Assembly: GCA_014607495.2 (NCBI GenBank)
Contig: CP053160.1
Location: 1,550,001 to 1,614,000, forward strand
Direction: 5' to 3'
Length of the DNA stretch: 64,000 nucleotides
Source: Carposina sasakii
Lineage: Eukaryota; Arthropoda; Insecta; Lepidoptera; Carposinidae
In this document: piece by piece, positions 19,601-31,000 of the stretch
Position numbering within the stretch: the stretch's first letter is position 1
How the letters are laid out: each line of letters opens with the position of its first letter
Position numbers and translations under genes: made by a program
Notes under the pieces: model-generated
What the model was told of the DNA's origin: nothing
The model's input: the letters and a program-made list of their open reading frames with translations, nothing else
The model's database searches: none

Positions 19601-20137
19601 AAAATACAATTTCATTGAGAGTTTATTTTTATGGCGTAAAAAAAAAAGTAGTAAAAAAGATACATTCCTGAAATTCACACTTCTCTTGTCAGTAGGAAAG
19701 GTTTTTTTATGTCTAGTGCGTTTGGATGCGTAAATAAAGTTAGATTATTTTAGTGTTTGATTTTTATAATTATCAAAGAACATTATCAAGGTGTATTTAT
19801 CAAGATAATTATCGTGATAATTATCACTTCGAACCCTGCCTCGCAAAGTCACGCTGTACAAACTTCGTAACGATCACATCACATTGGGAACACAAGTCAT
19901 GTGTAGTCATGTTAGCTGTAAAATTATAATTTTTTTCAGGTCGGCCCATTCTCGAGCTACACAATCTGCTTCCTTCAACATTTAAAAGAGTTTTTCGGCG
20001 TGATGTTCAAACTAGAAGTACAGCGCAGCGACGACGACGACAGTGACTCCGACGAAGAAAGGGCTGCGCCGGCGCAGAAAGTCAAAATGACTTGTGTCGG
20101 CATAGGTTATGTTAATCTTAGTAAGAGAACTCATTAA
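16398..20137 (+). CDS. RCL1: RCL1, RNA 3'-terminal phosphate cyclase-like protein; 6 exons, complete
   Basis: Nucleolar protein of the RNA 3'-phosphate cyclase fold that acts with BMS1 in pre-rRNA cleavage and 40S ribosome biogenesis; it is not an active cyclase. Six exons (292, 186, 170, 135, 168 and 198 nt) join in frame to give 382 residues, close to the ~370 of animal RCL1. Recognisable segments: GSNFFRQRLLLSTLSGRAVK (residues ~14-33); GLKEYEVNLIRLLDKITNG; GGQLTHSCSPQRGIGYYLE; LPILLKFILVDDGLELKV; GAPPLGGGEVVFRCPVRR; LPDVYINTDQCRGSNAGKSP followed by GFGISLVAET; and a C-terminal CVGIGYVNLSKRTH preceded by an acidic DDDDSDSDEE insert. Introns 3-5 hold retroposons and a hAT-like MITE. Head to head with KSR and tail to tail with the chitin-binding gene. 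Confidence 0.95.
16793..16978 (+). CDS. RCL1: RCL1 exon 2
   Basis: Acceptor TTCCAG|GTTACT, donor AGAG|GTATGT, phase 1 to 1. It encodes YYLEILLALGPFCKEPLNVV and then the LVDDGLELKVVRR segment. Confidence 0.93.
17237..17406 (+). CDS. RCL1: RCL1 exon 3
   Basis: Acceptor TGACAG|GAGCTC, donor AAAGGG|GTAAGT, phase 1 to 0. It encodes APPLGGGEVVFRCPVRRHL and ends RVVEAAKG. Confidence 0.92.
17650..17698 (+). repeat. Retroposon R, 5'-truncated copy
   Basis: GTCTCTGCCTACCCCTATGAG then (ATGT)n, i.e. the 3' end of family R in the opposite orientation to its neighbours. Confidence 0.55.
17755..18018 (-). mobile_element. Retroposon family R, copy 2 (RCL1 intron 3)
   Basis: Nearly identical to 3938-4199 and 18466-18731, including GGTGCCACTTCTGACCAATT and GAGATGTACAAGTTCGGTTA. 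It contains an 8-9 bp deletion after GCAGAG. Confidence 0.85.
18185..18319 (+). CDS. RCL1: RCL1 exon 4
   Basis: Acceptor TTTCAG|GTGATG, donor GAAGCT|GTAAGT, 45 codons, phase 0. It encodes MLNFLPDVYINTDQCRGSN and GKSPGFGISLVAETNEKT. Confidence 0.93.
18466..18731 (-). mobile_element. Retroposon family R, copy 3 with 13-bp target duplication (RCL1 intron 4)
   Basis: Flanked by exact AATTTCACTACAT at 18453-18465 and 18732-18744. Same orientation as the other full copies. Confidence 0.88.
18947..19010 (+). repeat. Truncated tandem copy of RCL1 exon 5 acceptor and first codons
   Basis: CATTCGACTGACTT...TAGAAGTCGTCGGAAGC at 18947-18996 is repeated about 90 bp later at 19037-19091, where it forms the real exon 5 start. 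The upstream copy keeps polypyrimidine tract and TAG acceptor, but after eight codons (KSSEADVT) runs into TAA at 19008-19010. Confidence 0.85.
19077..19244 (+). CDS. RCL1: RCL1 exon 5
   Basis: Acceptor TTCTAG|AAGTCG, donor GTATT|GTGAGT, 56 codons, phase 0. It encodes KSSEAGGDLTLPEDLGRSAA and ends GQKDVSECI. A truncated tandem copy of its 5' end with acceptor lies at 18947-19010. Confidence 0.9.
19387..19838. mobile_element. hAT-like MITE, 452 bp, perfect 8-bp target duplication (RCL1 intron 5)
   Basis: Flanked by identical CCTCGCAA at 19379-19386 and 19839-19846. Ends CAGGGTTCGAAATTATCAAG and TAATTATCACTTCGAACCCTG are inverted repeats; subterminal ATTATC motifs recur. 8-bp duplication and CAGGG ends indicate the hAT superfamily. 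Non-coding. Confidence 0.9.
19940..20137 (+). CDS. RCL1: RCL1 exon 6 (terminal)
   Basis: Acceptor TTTCAG|GTCGGC; it ends with TAA at 20135-20137. It encodes VGPFSSYTICFLQHLKEFFG, an acidic insert and the conserved end CVGIGYVNLSKRTH. Confidence 0.93.
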   Translation, partial: VGPFSSYTICFLQHLKEFFGVMFKLEVQRSDDDDSDSDEERAAPAQKVKMTCVGIGYVNLSKRTH

Positions 20138-20297
20138 ATGTGTATAGTGTATTTTTAGTTTTATTTTAGAAGGTGATTTATACATACAGGTAGGCAGAGA
20201 TCATCAATCTCCATTTGCCACGGTTCTGATCCCTGACACACCTCTTGCTTCATCTACTTAGAACTTCGCTTTGCCATTGATTCATGTAACTTATAAT

Positions 20298-20303
20298 AAT
20301 AAA
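20298..20303 (+). terminator. Poly(A) signal AATAAA for RCL1
   Basis: Canonical AATAAA about 160 nt after the RCL1 stop codon, followed by a T-rich stretch. It is the first canonical hexamer after the stop. Confidence 0.6.
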
Positions 20304-21846
20304 ATGTTTCTTTCTTCTAAGTAATATTCCTGAGCCTGATTTGAATTTTTAAGAAGGTTTGAGACACCGAAATAAATATGCATGCCTAGTTAAGACACGT
20401 GCTGGCTAAAGAGAAAATTAAGGCTTTACTAAAACATCAAAATAAATAGTGTTTTTTTATTTTTTCTTAAAAGAAATTTACAAAATAATCTTAAATTACT
20501 ATTGTATAATATTAAGGCACATTCTGAAATAATATTTTACTAGGCCACATACATTCAGCAGACTGGCGCATTATCATACATTTTATAACGGAAGAGTATT
20601 AAAAATACTTATACTTAGACACTAGAAATAGGCAGTGATTTTCTGAATATTTGCAAAAGCATTTGACTTAGAATATTATGTACTTACTTTAAATAATTAA
20701 AAAACAGTATACTAATAAGTTAAACAGCTGAGATTCAGAACAGCTATCTCTTTCCTAACAATTCAATAACAATGCGACTGACAAGGATGGAATAAGTGAA
20801 ATAATGGAGCAGTCCATCTTAAAACTAAGGAAAGTGTATAATTTAAACAATTTTCAGTCAACATTATGTTCATACATAATGAGTTCAGAATATCCGATGT
20901 AGGTATATTCAAAAAAATTGAGAAAAAGTCCAATATTTTGGAAATAAATAATTAAAAAAATTACATGTTTACGTAGGTATATCACATGTGTTAAATACAT
21001 ACGTACCTACCTACCTACATTGCAAATATACTACAAATACTTAGGTAGATTGCACACGAAAGTGTTTGTTAAAAGAAACGTTACCAATTTTATATTTTTG
21101 TAACAATTAACTTTAATGAAATCAACATATTCAATTTTAATCACAACTTTACCCAATGTATAGTTGCTGGTTTTATTAATTACATAGGTACTAAAGTTGT
21201 TTTTTTTTAATAACCAACGAGCAATCGTTTACCCTTTAATGTCAACAAACGAGTAGTGTCAGCTGATAAGGCTCCGTCTGTGCTACTCAGGGTGCTAATG
21301 TAGTAGCGGGAACTTATCTATCACAACTACAGAGGGTGTTGTATCTACATAGATCACAGTGCCATGTGGTGCCTCCAGACTTCATTGAAACGGAATGGTG
21401 CGAAGGAGTAGGAGCGAAGTTGGCTTAGGGTCCATATAACTTTGTAACCCAGAGTTGAAGTGCATCAAAGCATCAATCCAAAATTAAATATAACAAGATG
21501 AAGGTTGGTATGAAGGCCCACATTACTCCTAAGAATTCAATGAGATTTATAAAGACGCCGCGTGCATGTACTTCGCAGAATTCGCGAGTTATTAGAGTGC
21601 AGTGGGAAGGCCCAAACGTTTAGTTCTTTTTTCCTACCTCGATTTGTTGCTTCACTTATCATTGTAAATGAGATAATGAAATTTTATTTGGGTTTTTATG
21701 CTAGTCTAGCCCATATTTGATCGTAATCTTAGTAGCTAAGTTTAGACCATACACGGGTACAAGTATCTGGGTATATTATTTATTACAACACCACTCTGCT
21801 CCAAGACACCACTATAGTCTAGTGGACATATTGGCACTAGAGACCC
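20304..21846. other. Intergenic region between convergent genes
   Basis: AT-rich sequence between the RCL1 poly(A) signal and the stop codon of the chitin-binding gene. No gene, RNA or clear mobile element was recognised. The right third (about 21200-21846) is less AT-rich and is probably the 3' UTR of the minus-strand gene. Confidence 0.5.
21683..21688 (-). terminator. Candidate poly(A) signal for the CBD isoform
   Basis: AATAAA on the minus strand about 160 nt after the TAG at 21847. Confidence 0.5.
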
Positions 21847-22031
21847 CTATTCATCACAGCCAAGCCCTGCCGACCAGTTGCAGATGCCTCCCACAGGGTC
21901 GAAGCTTAAGCCCTTCGGACACACGTACTCCCAACCGAGGATGGCGCCACTTTCCATGCGGGCGCATGAAATGAACTTCTTGCATGATGAAGGGTGCGGG
22001 AAGTTCCCGATGTCCAAACACTCGATTGTAC
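21847..22031 (-). CDS. Terminal exon: chitin-binding domain (peritrophin-A/CBM14)
   Basis: Acceptor TCCCAG|GTACAA; phase 1 with the previous exon gives [20 protein letters not shown], then [18 protein letters not shown], ending GLGCDE and TAG at 21847-21849. Six cysteines have spacing 11-5-14-12-7, within the peritrophin-A consensus, and the aromatic residues expected for chitin binding are present (F, W, Y). The exon is isolated, high-complexity and GC-richer than its surroundings. Confidence 0.9.
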
Positions 22032-25000
22032 CTGGGATAATTAAAGGGTTAGGTAAAATACCTGTACCTAATCTGCCAGCTATGGTACCTATATGACATT
22101 GCTCTATATGTTAAAGTTAATATTGATCAATTTGAAAAACTGAGGGGAAAACGTAACGATTGCAAAATTTGTATGCATATGCAAAACAGTTTTCTATAAT
22201 AAAAGTATTTGGCATGGCTCCTAGATTATAATAAATTACCAAGGAATATGCAGGACGATGACATTAATATATTTAAAAATAAACTTTACAAGCTTTTGGT
22301 TGGTGGTGCCTATATTCGTAGGTTTTTGATTAAATTGGCAAAAACTATATAATTGTAAAATTGTTGACATTTAATTTATTATTACTATTTTATTTTATTA
22401 TTAATGTGACATATTAAAGTTTTTTAAAAAAAGCTATTTGCTAAGTATCTGTATTGTATGTGATGCATAGACTTATAACATTAACCAATTAATAACTTTT
22501 AGCTTTATTATTAAACTTTATCTTTGGTAACTCATAACTAACATTTGATGCCAATGACTGGCAATATGCAGGAGCAAATTTTTCTATTACTCAAAGCAAT
22601 TTAGCAAATAAATGATCTGAATCTGAATCTGACTCTGCGATAATTTTGTGTCCAATGGAATCCGATATGATACCTCAAATAGTTCTCTAAGGGCATAATC
22701 TTGATAGGTTCTACAATATGTCTCTCAAAGCAAAGGGGGACTCTGGAATTTCCAAAGAGATACAAATAGGTAATATAGCTGATGAAATAAAGTAGATAAC
22801 ATACTTACCTATAGTAGCATGAAACGATGTTTTACAAGTATAATCTGGTTTAGTAGGTAGTGACCCTACCTGCGACGCCATAGGTCCTGAGTTCGAATCC
22901 TGGTAGGCGCAAACATTGATATTATGATGAATATCAATGTTTGTTTCCGAGTCATGGATGTTTCTATACTTATCTATGTATTTATACACAGTTTTTTAGT
23001 AACCACGAGACAAGACCTTAGGGATCTTACTATGGGGCTAGGTGAATATATTTTAAAATAAAAAATAATAATAATAACACTAACCTTTGCCATGTAATAC
23101 CACTTTGGTGCCCTCCGCATACTTCTCTACAAGTTTCTCATTAAGGTCATCGTAGTAGTCATAATTTTCAATCGGCTGGTATGTCTTTGCCGGTTCTTTC
23201 TTTACTGGAGTTTTTTCGAAAGGTTTCTTAGTCGGAACCCTCCGTGGTTTAATAGTAGATGGTGAGGATGGAGGTACGTATGCTGGAGTAGTTGGTCGTA
23301 TTGTGGTAGAAATTCTGCGATATACTGTCTTTTTGGGGACTTTTCTGGTGGTGGTGACAGGTGTGGTGACTGGTGAAAGGTATTGGTATTCATCTGGAAG
23401 AGTTTTGGTGTTCTTAAGAAGAGTTCTGATTGATTTGATGTTAGTGAGTGGTTAGAAAGTTATACATATAAAATTGTGTTATAGATGCAGTTGGAGATGA
23501 AAAATCCACGCCCAAGTGAAAAAACATTCATTAGTCACAACTAGCTAGTTTTATCGTACAGAAGGTTCCTTACCGTCATAAGTTCTAGTAACAGGGGACT
23601 CTAGTAAATATTCCCTGGTAAAGTATGCAGGCTCTTGTGCTGTGCTTCCGTAACCTCCCGTGGAGTACGCAAAATCTTCTACGGGAACGCTCAGGTACTT
23701 CTCAGTAGATCCTATATACCTTGCAGTAGATGGATTCAAGTTCGACGACACCCCTGATAACCCTGAACTAATAATAGTTGGTGATAACTCTGGTGTCGTA
23801 AGTCTAGGCTTCGTGTAGCCAGAGGTGGTAAAAGCAGTGGGGATATTTATCGTGGAAGTTTTAGGTGAAGACAGCAAATTGAAACTGTTCCCAGTGGAGG
23901 TTTGAACATAGTCAGGGTTGGTGGAAGTTCTGTAGCTAGTGCTCGTGAAATCCTCGGAATAGATTGGGGTTCTAGTGTCGGTGAAGGAATCAGTGTTCGT
24001 TGTGTCAGTATATTTGTACGCTTGAGTCGTTGATGACTTCCTTGGAGATGTGGTGGTTTCATCGTAGTCTGACACGCTTGGTAATGGAGCAGCCAAGAGT
24101 TGGTGAGCTGCAAGCGCTAACGCTGTTTCTGAATCATAGACTGAAAACATAAAATTATTCATTTAAAATATACCCATAAATTACAAAATGATTGTTAATC
24201 TGGACTGTAAAGGTGAATTTCGTGAGTACCTTCAACCGTTGTAATTTTGCCTTCAGTAGTAGTATCCACTTCTTCCTGCGACTTAGCTTTCTGCCTTAAC
24301 TTTTCATCCAGCTGGTTTTGTTTGAAACTGGCACTGTACTTCTTGCTTTGCCGTTTTCTCTCCTCCTCGTTGGTCGCAGAAGGGTTCTGGTCAGCGACCT
24401 CGTCCCCGAATGGGATCAATCGTGGCCGCTTCTTATCTACTACCTCTTCCTCTTTCAGGGTGACTAGTGGGCGACGCTGGACTTTGACAGTCTTCTTTGG
24501 AACAACTCTTGCTGTCAGATTTGGGTCTTCAATAGAATCTGTAGGATAAATATGCAAGATCACAAACGAATATCATCGGTTATCAATATGAATGTTAGCA
24601 CCCGTGCATGCCAAACAAGAAGAATATAATAGGATAGGTATCTCACAGAAAAAATAGGTGTTAAGACATATTTACACATAAGAATTTGAGGATTATTTAC
24701 CAATATCAATCTCTTGCAAAGATTCGTCGCTGGCCAGATGAGTGGTGGTGGGAGATGCAGTTGTGGTAGTACTAGTAGTGGTGGTGGTGACTAGACGCCG
24801 TCTGCTGGCCACACGGAACGGACGGCGCGTGGATGCGGATGATACTGACGATGCTGAAGTTGATGGAGAATCTGATGCAGTTGATGCTGGCACAGATGCG
24901 GTTGATGGTGCAGTAGATGCTGTGGTAGCTGGAAGAGAAACTTTAGGTTATTGTCAAATTTATCATGTTAAGAGACACCATAGGCTAGGTTCTTATGGTA

Positions 25001-28000
25001 ACTATTGCACAAGTCACAAAAAACTATTGCGTGCTTGACTCTTAACCGACTACGTACATTTCCTTATAATATAAATCATAGCTGTCTGCAAGTGATGCAA
25101 ACATGTCTCTTTCCTGCAGTTTACCCTTGGCATTGGTACCTACGCAATAACCGTAATAGCTGGTATTAGCCTACATTTGTTGTAAAGCTGTTCTAAAGAG
25201 GATGACCTTTTGAAATTATAAGTATTAACAACTGGCGAATATAAATAGCTTGTAATAGTAGGCACCTTTAGACGTGAGATTTAAGTCGATTCCGGCAGTC
25301 ACACTTAAACCTAAACGTAAAATTAGTCCTAGGTACCTGTCCCTTTCTCTCTGAGTCATTTATGTTAAGAACGGAGAGAGATAGACCTGACTAAGATTAG
25401 GTTTAGGTTTAAGTGTGACTGCCGGAATCGATCCTATTATGTAGGTATATTACTTACGTAGATTTTGGTATTACTCGATAGAAACCTTATAGGAATATAA
25501 ACTGTTAATGTAATTCATATCTAGTTATCTATTGTACCTATAAAAGCTACGACTATAAATAGAATAGATATTATAAAAGCTACGACTATTAATAGAATAG
25601 GTATTTAGTATAGATAAATGTTTCCAATTTACAATAATTTTTTAAACCATTGCATCAATTTACGACGACCAATCATCAATCAATTTACGAATTTAAGACG
25701 GCCGATTGGTCTAGTAGGTAGTGACCCTGCCTACGACGCCATAGGTCCTGGGTTCGAATCCCGGTAGGTGCAAACATTGATATGATGAATATTGATGTTT
25801 GTTTCCGAGTCATGGATTTTTCTATACTTATCTATGTATTTATATACCGTTACTTAGTACCCACGACACAAGACCTTAGGGATCTTAGTGTGGTACTAGG
25901 TTAATGTGTTGTGTAGTGTGTGAATATATTATATTATATTATAAATTAAGTGATTTTTTCTTCTATGTTCCTAATTCTGACTGATATACCTACCGGTCGT
26001 CGTCCATTAAATAATAAATTTTCCTGTACCTAACTACGGTTTCTAAGTTTGAAGATACGGTACAAAACGTTATATTTAATCTGGATTCCATACTTATCTA
26101 CTTGAAGATCAACATAGGTAAAACAAACGCAAACCTTCAGATATCCATAGGTACCTACACCAACATACACATTGTCTTTATTCACGAAGCGTTTAATAAC
26201 CGGAAGACAGTCAATAAGCGAGAGGATGTAATGTATCATAGAACACCGAGTTACACGACGTCTATTTATTAATGTAAACGTTTACATTCACTGCGATTTC
26301 AATATGGAGCAGAAGAGTGTTTGAATTTGGCGTGCGTGAGAAGCGGATTTGATTGATCATCCGGTATTGTTGATGTTTGGAAATGCTTCAGCTGCAAGGT
26401 CTTAAAAAGCAGAAACACGAGACATGAGGAAAAATATGAGCGGTTTTAATGTGTCTGTCTATCTACCCTGTAGGTACAGTTATGCAGTTGGCTAATGTCC
26501 GTTGGAATTGGCCGTTATGACCGAAACACTATCGGAAACATTATTTACATACCTAGATGTGGTGGAAATAAGTATTAATTTTCTTTTTTCATAGTCACTC
26601 TGTCAATTTGTATTACATTTACCTATGTTGATAATCGATAACGCTAGACCTAGTCACAGTGTACAGTAGTAGACAGTATGGTCGATTCTGAACCTACGTA
26701 AAATTAGTCCTACCTGTCCCTTTCTCTCTCAACCATTTATGTTAAGAACGGAGAAAGATAGACCAGACTAAGATTAGGTTTAAATTTAAGTGTGACGGTC
26801 AGAATCGACCCTAATGTCACGGTAGAAAATTCTATGAGATTTGACGCGAAATATATTCGAGCCTGGCTTGCCCTACATGAATTCGAAATAATATATGTAG
26901 GTACTTAGCGACACTTAGGGCAAGATATTATTATGAGTGTCACCAGTCTAATAATGATAATAATACCAGTCCGACTTGCCTCACAGATCAAACACTTCGC
27001 AACTCGGCGACAACCAGACAGACAATACATTCACCGCTGATTAATGCGGTCCCATTTCTTCGGTAATATGTTTCACAATTATTGGTTTAGTTAATAGAAG
27101 CCGCTAAGAAGCTGCTTCACATCCATCAAGTTAAATGATTTACTACCTAAATACTACCACTAATGAATGTAATGTAGTTGTGTGTACAAGTTTACAAGAG
27201 CAAATAACTTAGAGGAAATATTTTTTATATGATGAAACCGCCGTCGAAGAATTATCTACGTAGCTTAAATGAATAATCACGTTACGTTAACTTTATCATG
27301 GTCAAAAATTTACCATTTAAGCATTATTATTTCTAGCAATAAATCATGTGAGGGTTCATTATACATAAATTATAAAAAAAAACTCATTGTTCCCTCATTC
27401 AGTTCACATGTACTGAAATTATTTAAATAAGAAGTTTGCATCATATTTAAGACTAGAAAACGCAATGCGGCATTTTAGTTTCCCAACAGAAAATCAAAAG
27501 TGGAAAACCAAATTACCTATGTGCATATGTGACTCAATAAGAGCGTGGGACTCAAGCAATAACAGGGCCTATTGCGATAGGAAAATGGTGTATATTCTCA
27601 CGAAGTGAACACCCAAGACAATCGTAACTTAATCAGTGGGTAGGTTAATTGTGGGCAAAGGGTTATGGTGTCGAAACGTGTTTGACTCTCCACGGATAAA
27701 GCGTGTCAAAGGTTGAAATTAGCATTAGAAGATTGTGATTGAATTTTAGAGTCTCTATGTACATATAAAAGGTTTTCATCAATTCTTCTGAATAACAGGA
27801 TTTATCGACATTTAGCCTGTCAAAATACAATAAATATAACCGCCATGCGCCATGTTGAATTTTGTATATAAACTATACGATATCGTTCGATACGATGCGT
27901 GGTCATGCTAGGGGGGTAGGAATAAATTGCAACACCAAGATTGAGTGATTAGACAGGTTAGATTAGGCAGTGCATGCTTGCTGCAGAGGAGTCACTGTCT

Positions 28001-31000
28001 ACTAGTGATAGTGGTAATTTCGTTCATTCATCAGGCTAGTTGTCTGCATACTGGGCGTGCGTACCGCGGGTTCTGGGTAGCCACACAAGAGCTTTAAATA
28101 ATGTAACAATTTTACGAGTGACAGCGGCGTTCTCTAAGTTATCTAACTATTTCAGCTAATGGAAAGCCTTTATTTAGCGCACCCGTGGAAATGTATTGAA
28201 AACTCACTGTCATTCGTAAAGTAACATTATCTTGGAACATCTTTCTTCGTTCTACCATATTTCGTCAATACTTTATTTAAATAATAATTAATTGATTTTA
28301 ACAGCTTCATCAGTCATTTTGATAATTCTCCATCTATGATTAGTAACTATTTTTATTTTCATATCAATCAATAGATAACTTACTACATGCTGATTTGTAA
28401 TATATTTTGTAACTAGATGATTATATAAGGTGATTTATAATAAATATGTATAGTTGATTTAGATAGTTAAGTTTAATTGATAATTTTTTTGTAGCTTAAC
28501 ATTTGTAATCAATCACATTATAACAAGGTTATGTGAAACTTTAGTTAATTACTTACGGATTTCTTTAACTGAAACTTAACTGCCTATACTTACTATCTAT
28601 TTTATAACACTTAAATTTAGAATCAGAGAATAACTAGTCTAAAAGTAGGAAGGTAGGTAAGTAGGTACCTACCAAAGTACTCACGACAAATCCCACGATA
28701 CCCATCTTCTCTCGGATGTTAAGTAATACGAGTGAATATATTTCTAGAGATCTTAAAATCGACCGTCGAAAGTGGCATTATTGTTTAAACTTAAAGATCA
28801 CGAAAAGAACAAAACTTTCCTTGCCGCTTATTCTTAGCTTAGCATCATATACATAATGCACCTTCAGTAGAACAACGACACAATTGTCAAAAAATGTCAA
28901 AAATTTGTTAAGAAAGCAAAAATACTTTAAAAATACTTTTACATACCTACTTTAAAATGGCTCTACATTTGTGCACCCTTGTTCTACCAAAGCAAGGTGC
29001 GATAAATGGAACCTATCTTTTACGCCTATGTTGTTAAGTAAGCAGAAATGGTTATAAATGCCTTAAAAAATTAAAATGGCTCTACATTTGTGTCCTTCTT
29101 CTACCAAAGGTGCGATAAATGGAACCTATCTTATCCGCCTCAGCCAACGACTATGTACGTGCATACCAATTATGTACATAACATGTCAATACAAAGTAGT
29201 TCTATATGAAGATCTACAAAAATATAAGTAGCATAGACGATTGTCGCCTGCTGCAGATAGACTTGATTGAATTTGAAAAATATTGTGGTCGAAATCGTTT
29301 AGATCTAAATGTTAATAAATGCTACTCTGTTACGTTTACGCGTAAATTGGTCCCCATTCATTTTCAAAAATAAAAAATAAAAATAAATAAATAAATAAAA
29401 AATACCTAATTGTCCCAGCCGCATCACCCTAGTGGGTCGTACATTTTTTGCTGCCAGTGATTATGTAACAAGAAAGCTGGACACCCGATACACTTGACCG
29501 ACTGCTTTCACCTCATCCCCGTTGAGATTGTGAAGTTATTAAAGGAAACTGCAGTAAACCTACCTAGGCAGGTATAAGTACTGGCTTGTTGTAGACTGCA
29601 GACCCAGATAAAAATAAATATGTAGCAAACATTTTTATATAAGTGATAATGGAATTGAGCAGTTCTGGAGGAAGAATCCACCTGCTCTGCTAGACGAAAT
29701 GCCTATTAGAGATAAGGGTGTTTTTTCGTTGCCACCCTTAACGAAGGGTACGTACTCTATACATCAAATAAAGTAAGTTTATGCCAAAAATGCTGGTAAA
29801 CGATGTCAATTTTTATGAAAAAAAGTTTTTGATTACTTGATCTGGCAAAATTTATAGAGTCCAGTGTTTATGCTCGTTTTTTCATAGGCAGATATTTAAT
29901 TATTCCTCGTGAAAAAATCTTGTTACACGCGTCAATGTGTATTTATGCAGAAAAACGCAGTCTATTTACTCAATTTTGGACTAATATTTTGGAAACCAGA
30001 CACATCCCAGGTATGCTTCCATGGAGAAAAATGATCGTGATGATGAGGAGATTCTGTAGTTTTCGGGAACGTTGACGACCAAAAATCATTCTGTATAAAA
30101 TCCTATGAAAGAATAATAATCAAATGTACCTTTATCAGGTACTAATAGGTCAGATCAAACTATATATTTAAAAAATGGTCAAATTACAAAAACTTTTGGA
30201 AACCACGAATTTCGTAAAGAGCTGGCTTCATCATGAAGAAAGTTTTAAATATCATGATGTCGATTAAATATATAAACTGGACATTTTTACGAGAAACAAA
30301 CATTTTCCGGTGTAGTGAGTAGAAAGTTCTGGGTCAACGTGCAGTGGCAACTCATCATCATTAGCATTACGTAAGAACTAGAACCATTGTTAGCCTGCGA
30401 CGGATTCCACAAATATAGCAAAAAACCGTCTAGTGCGTGTCGTTCTACGAGTACAATAAGTTGAGTTTGGCTAGTTGCTTGTTTCAAAATGCTTTTAAAA
30501 CTAAAAGACACCAAGTACGCTGGTACCTTATCAGTCAGATACATACATAAAATGCAATGCATTATAAGTATAGTCACGGTCACAATGCCCAAAATGGCTT
30601 ACAATCACACTAAGGGTTAAAGTAAATTATTGACCACGAGCACCACGTACCCACCATCAACTCGAAACAGTAGTTACAAATAGCACCAAGTATAACAGCA
30701 GAATTTTATTAACATAACCATGTAACAACCGGAACATGGCATGTGGTCACGAAAGTCATGATTCGTTACAGTTCAACACGGATGCGGTCAATATTTGTTA
30801 CACTTTTGTAACATTAGATCTGCTGTGGAAATAGCTTTTGAGATCTAGAGTATATACCTATTTTAAATAATTTATCTTATATTATTTATTAAGGTCCTGC
30901 GCTGAAGTGGAGCTTCATGATTTATTCCCTTTACGTGGAGTCTGAGTGTCTATTGTTTTTTGGTACATGTTGTTAACTTGGAGGATCATTTTGTTCCTAT

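Noticed and set aside
30287..30592. 101-codon minus-strand ORF
   Set aside because: No recognisable family, AT-rich composition like the intron, and repeats on both sides; treated as chance.
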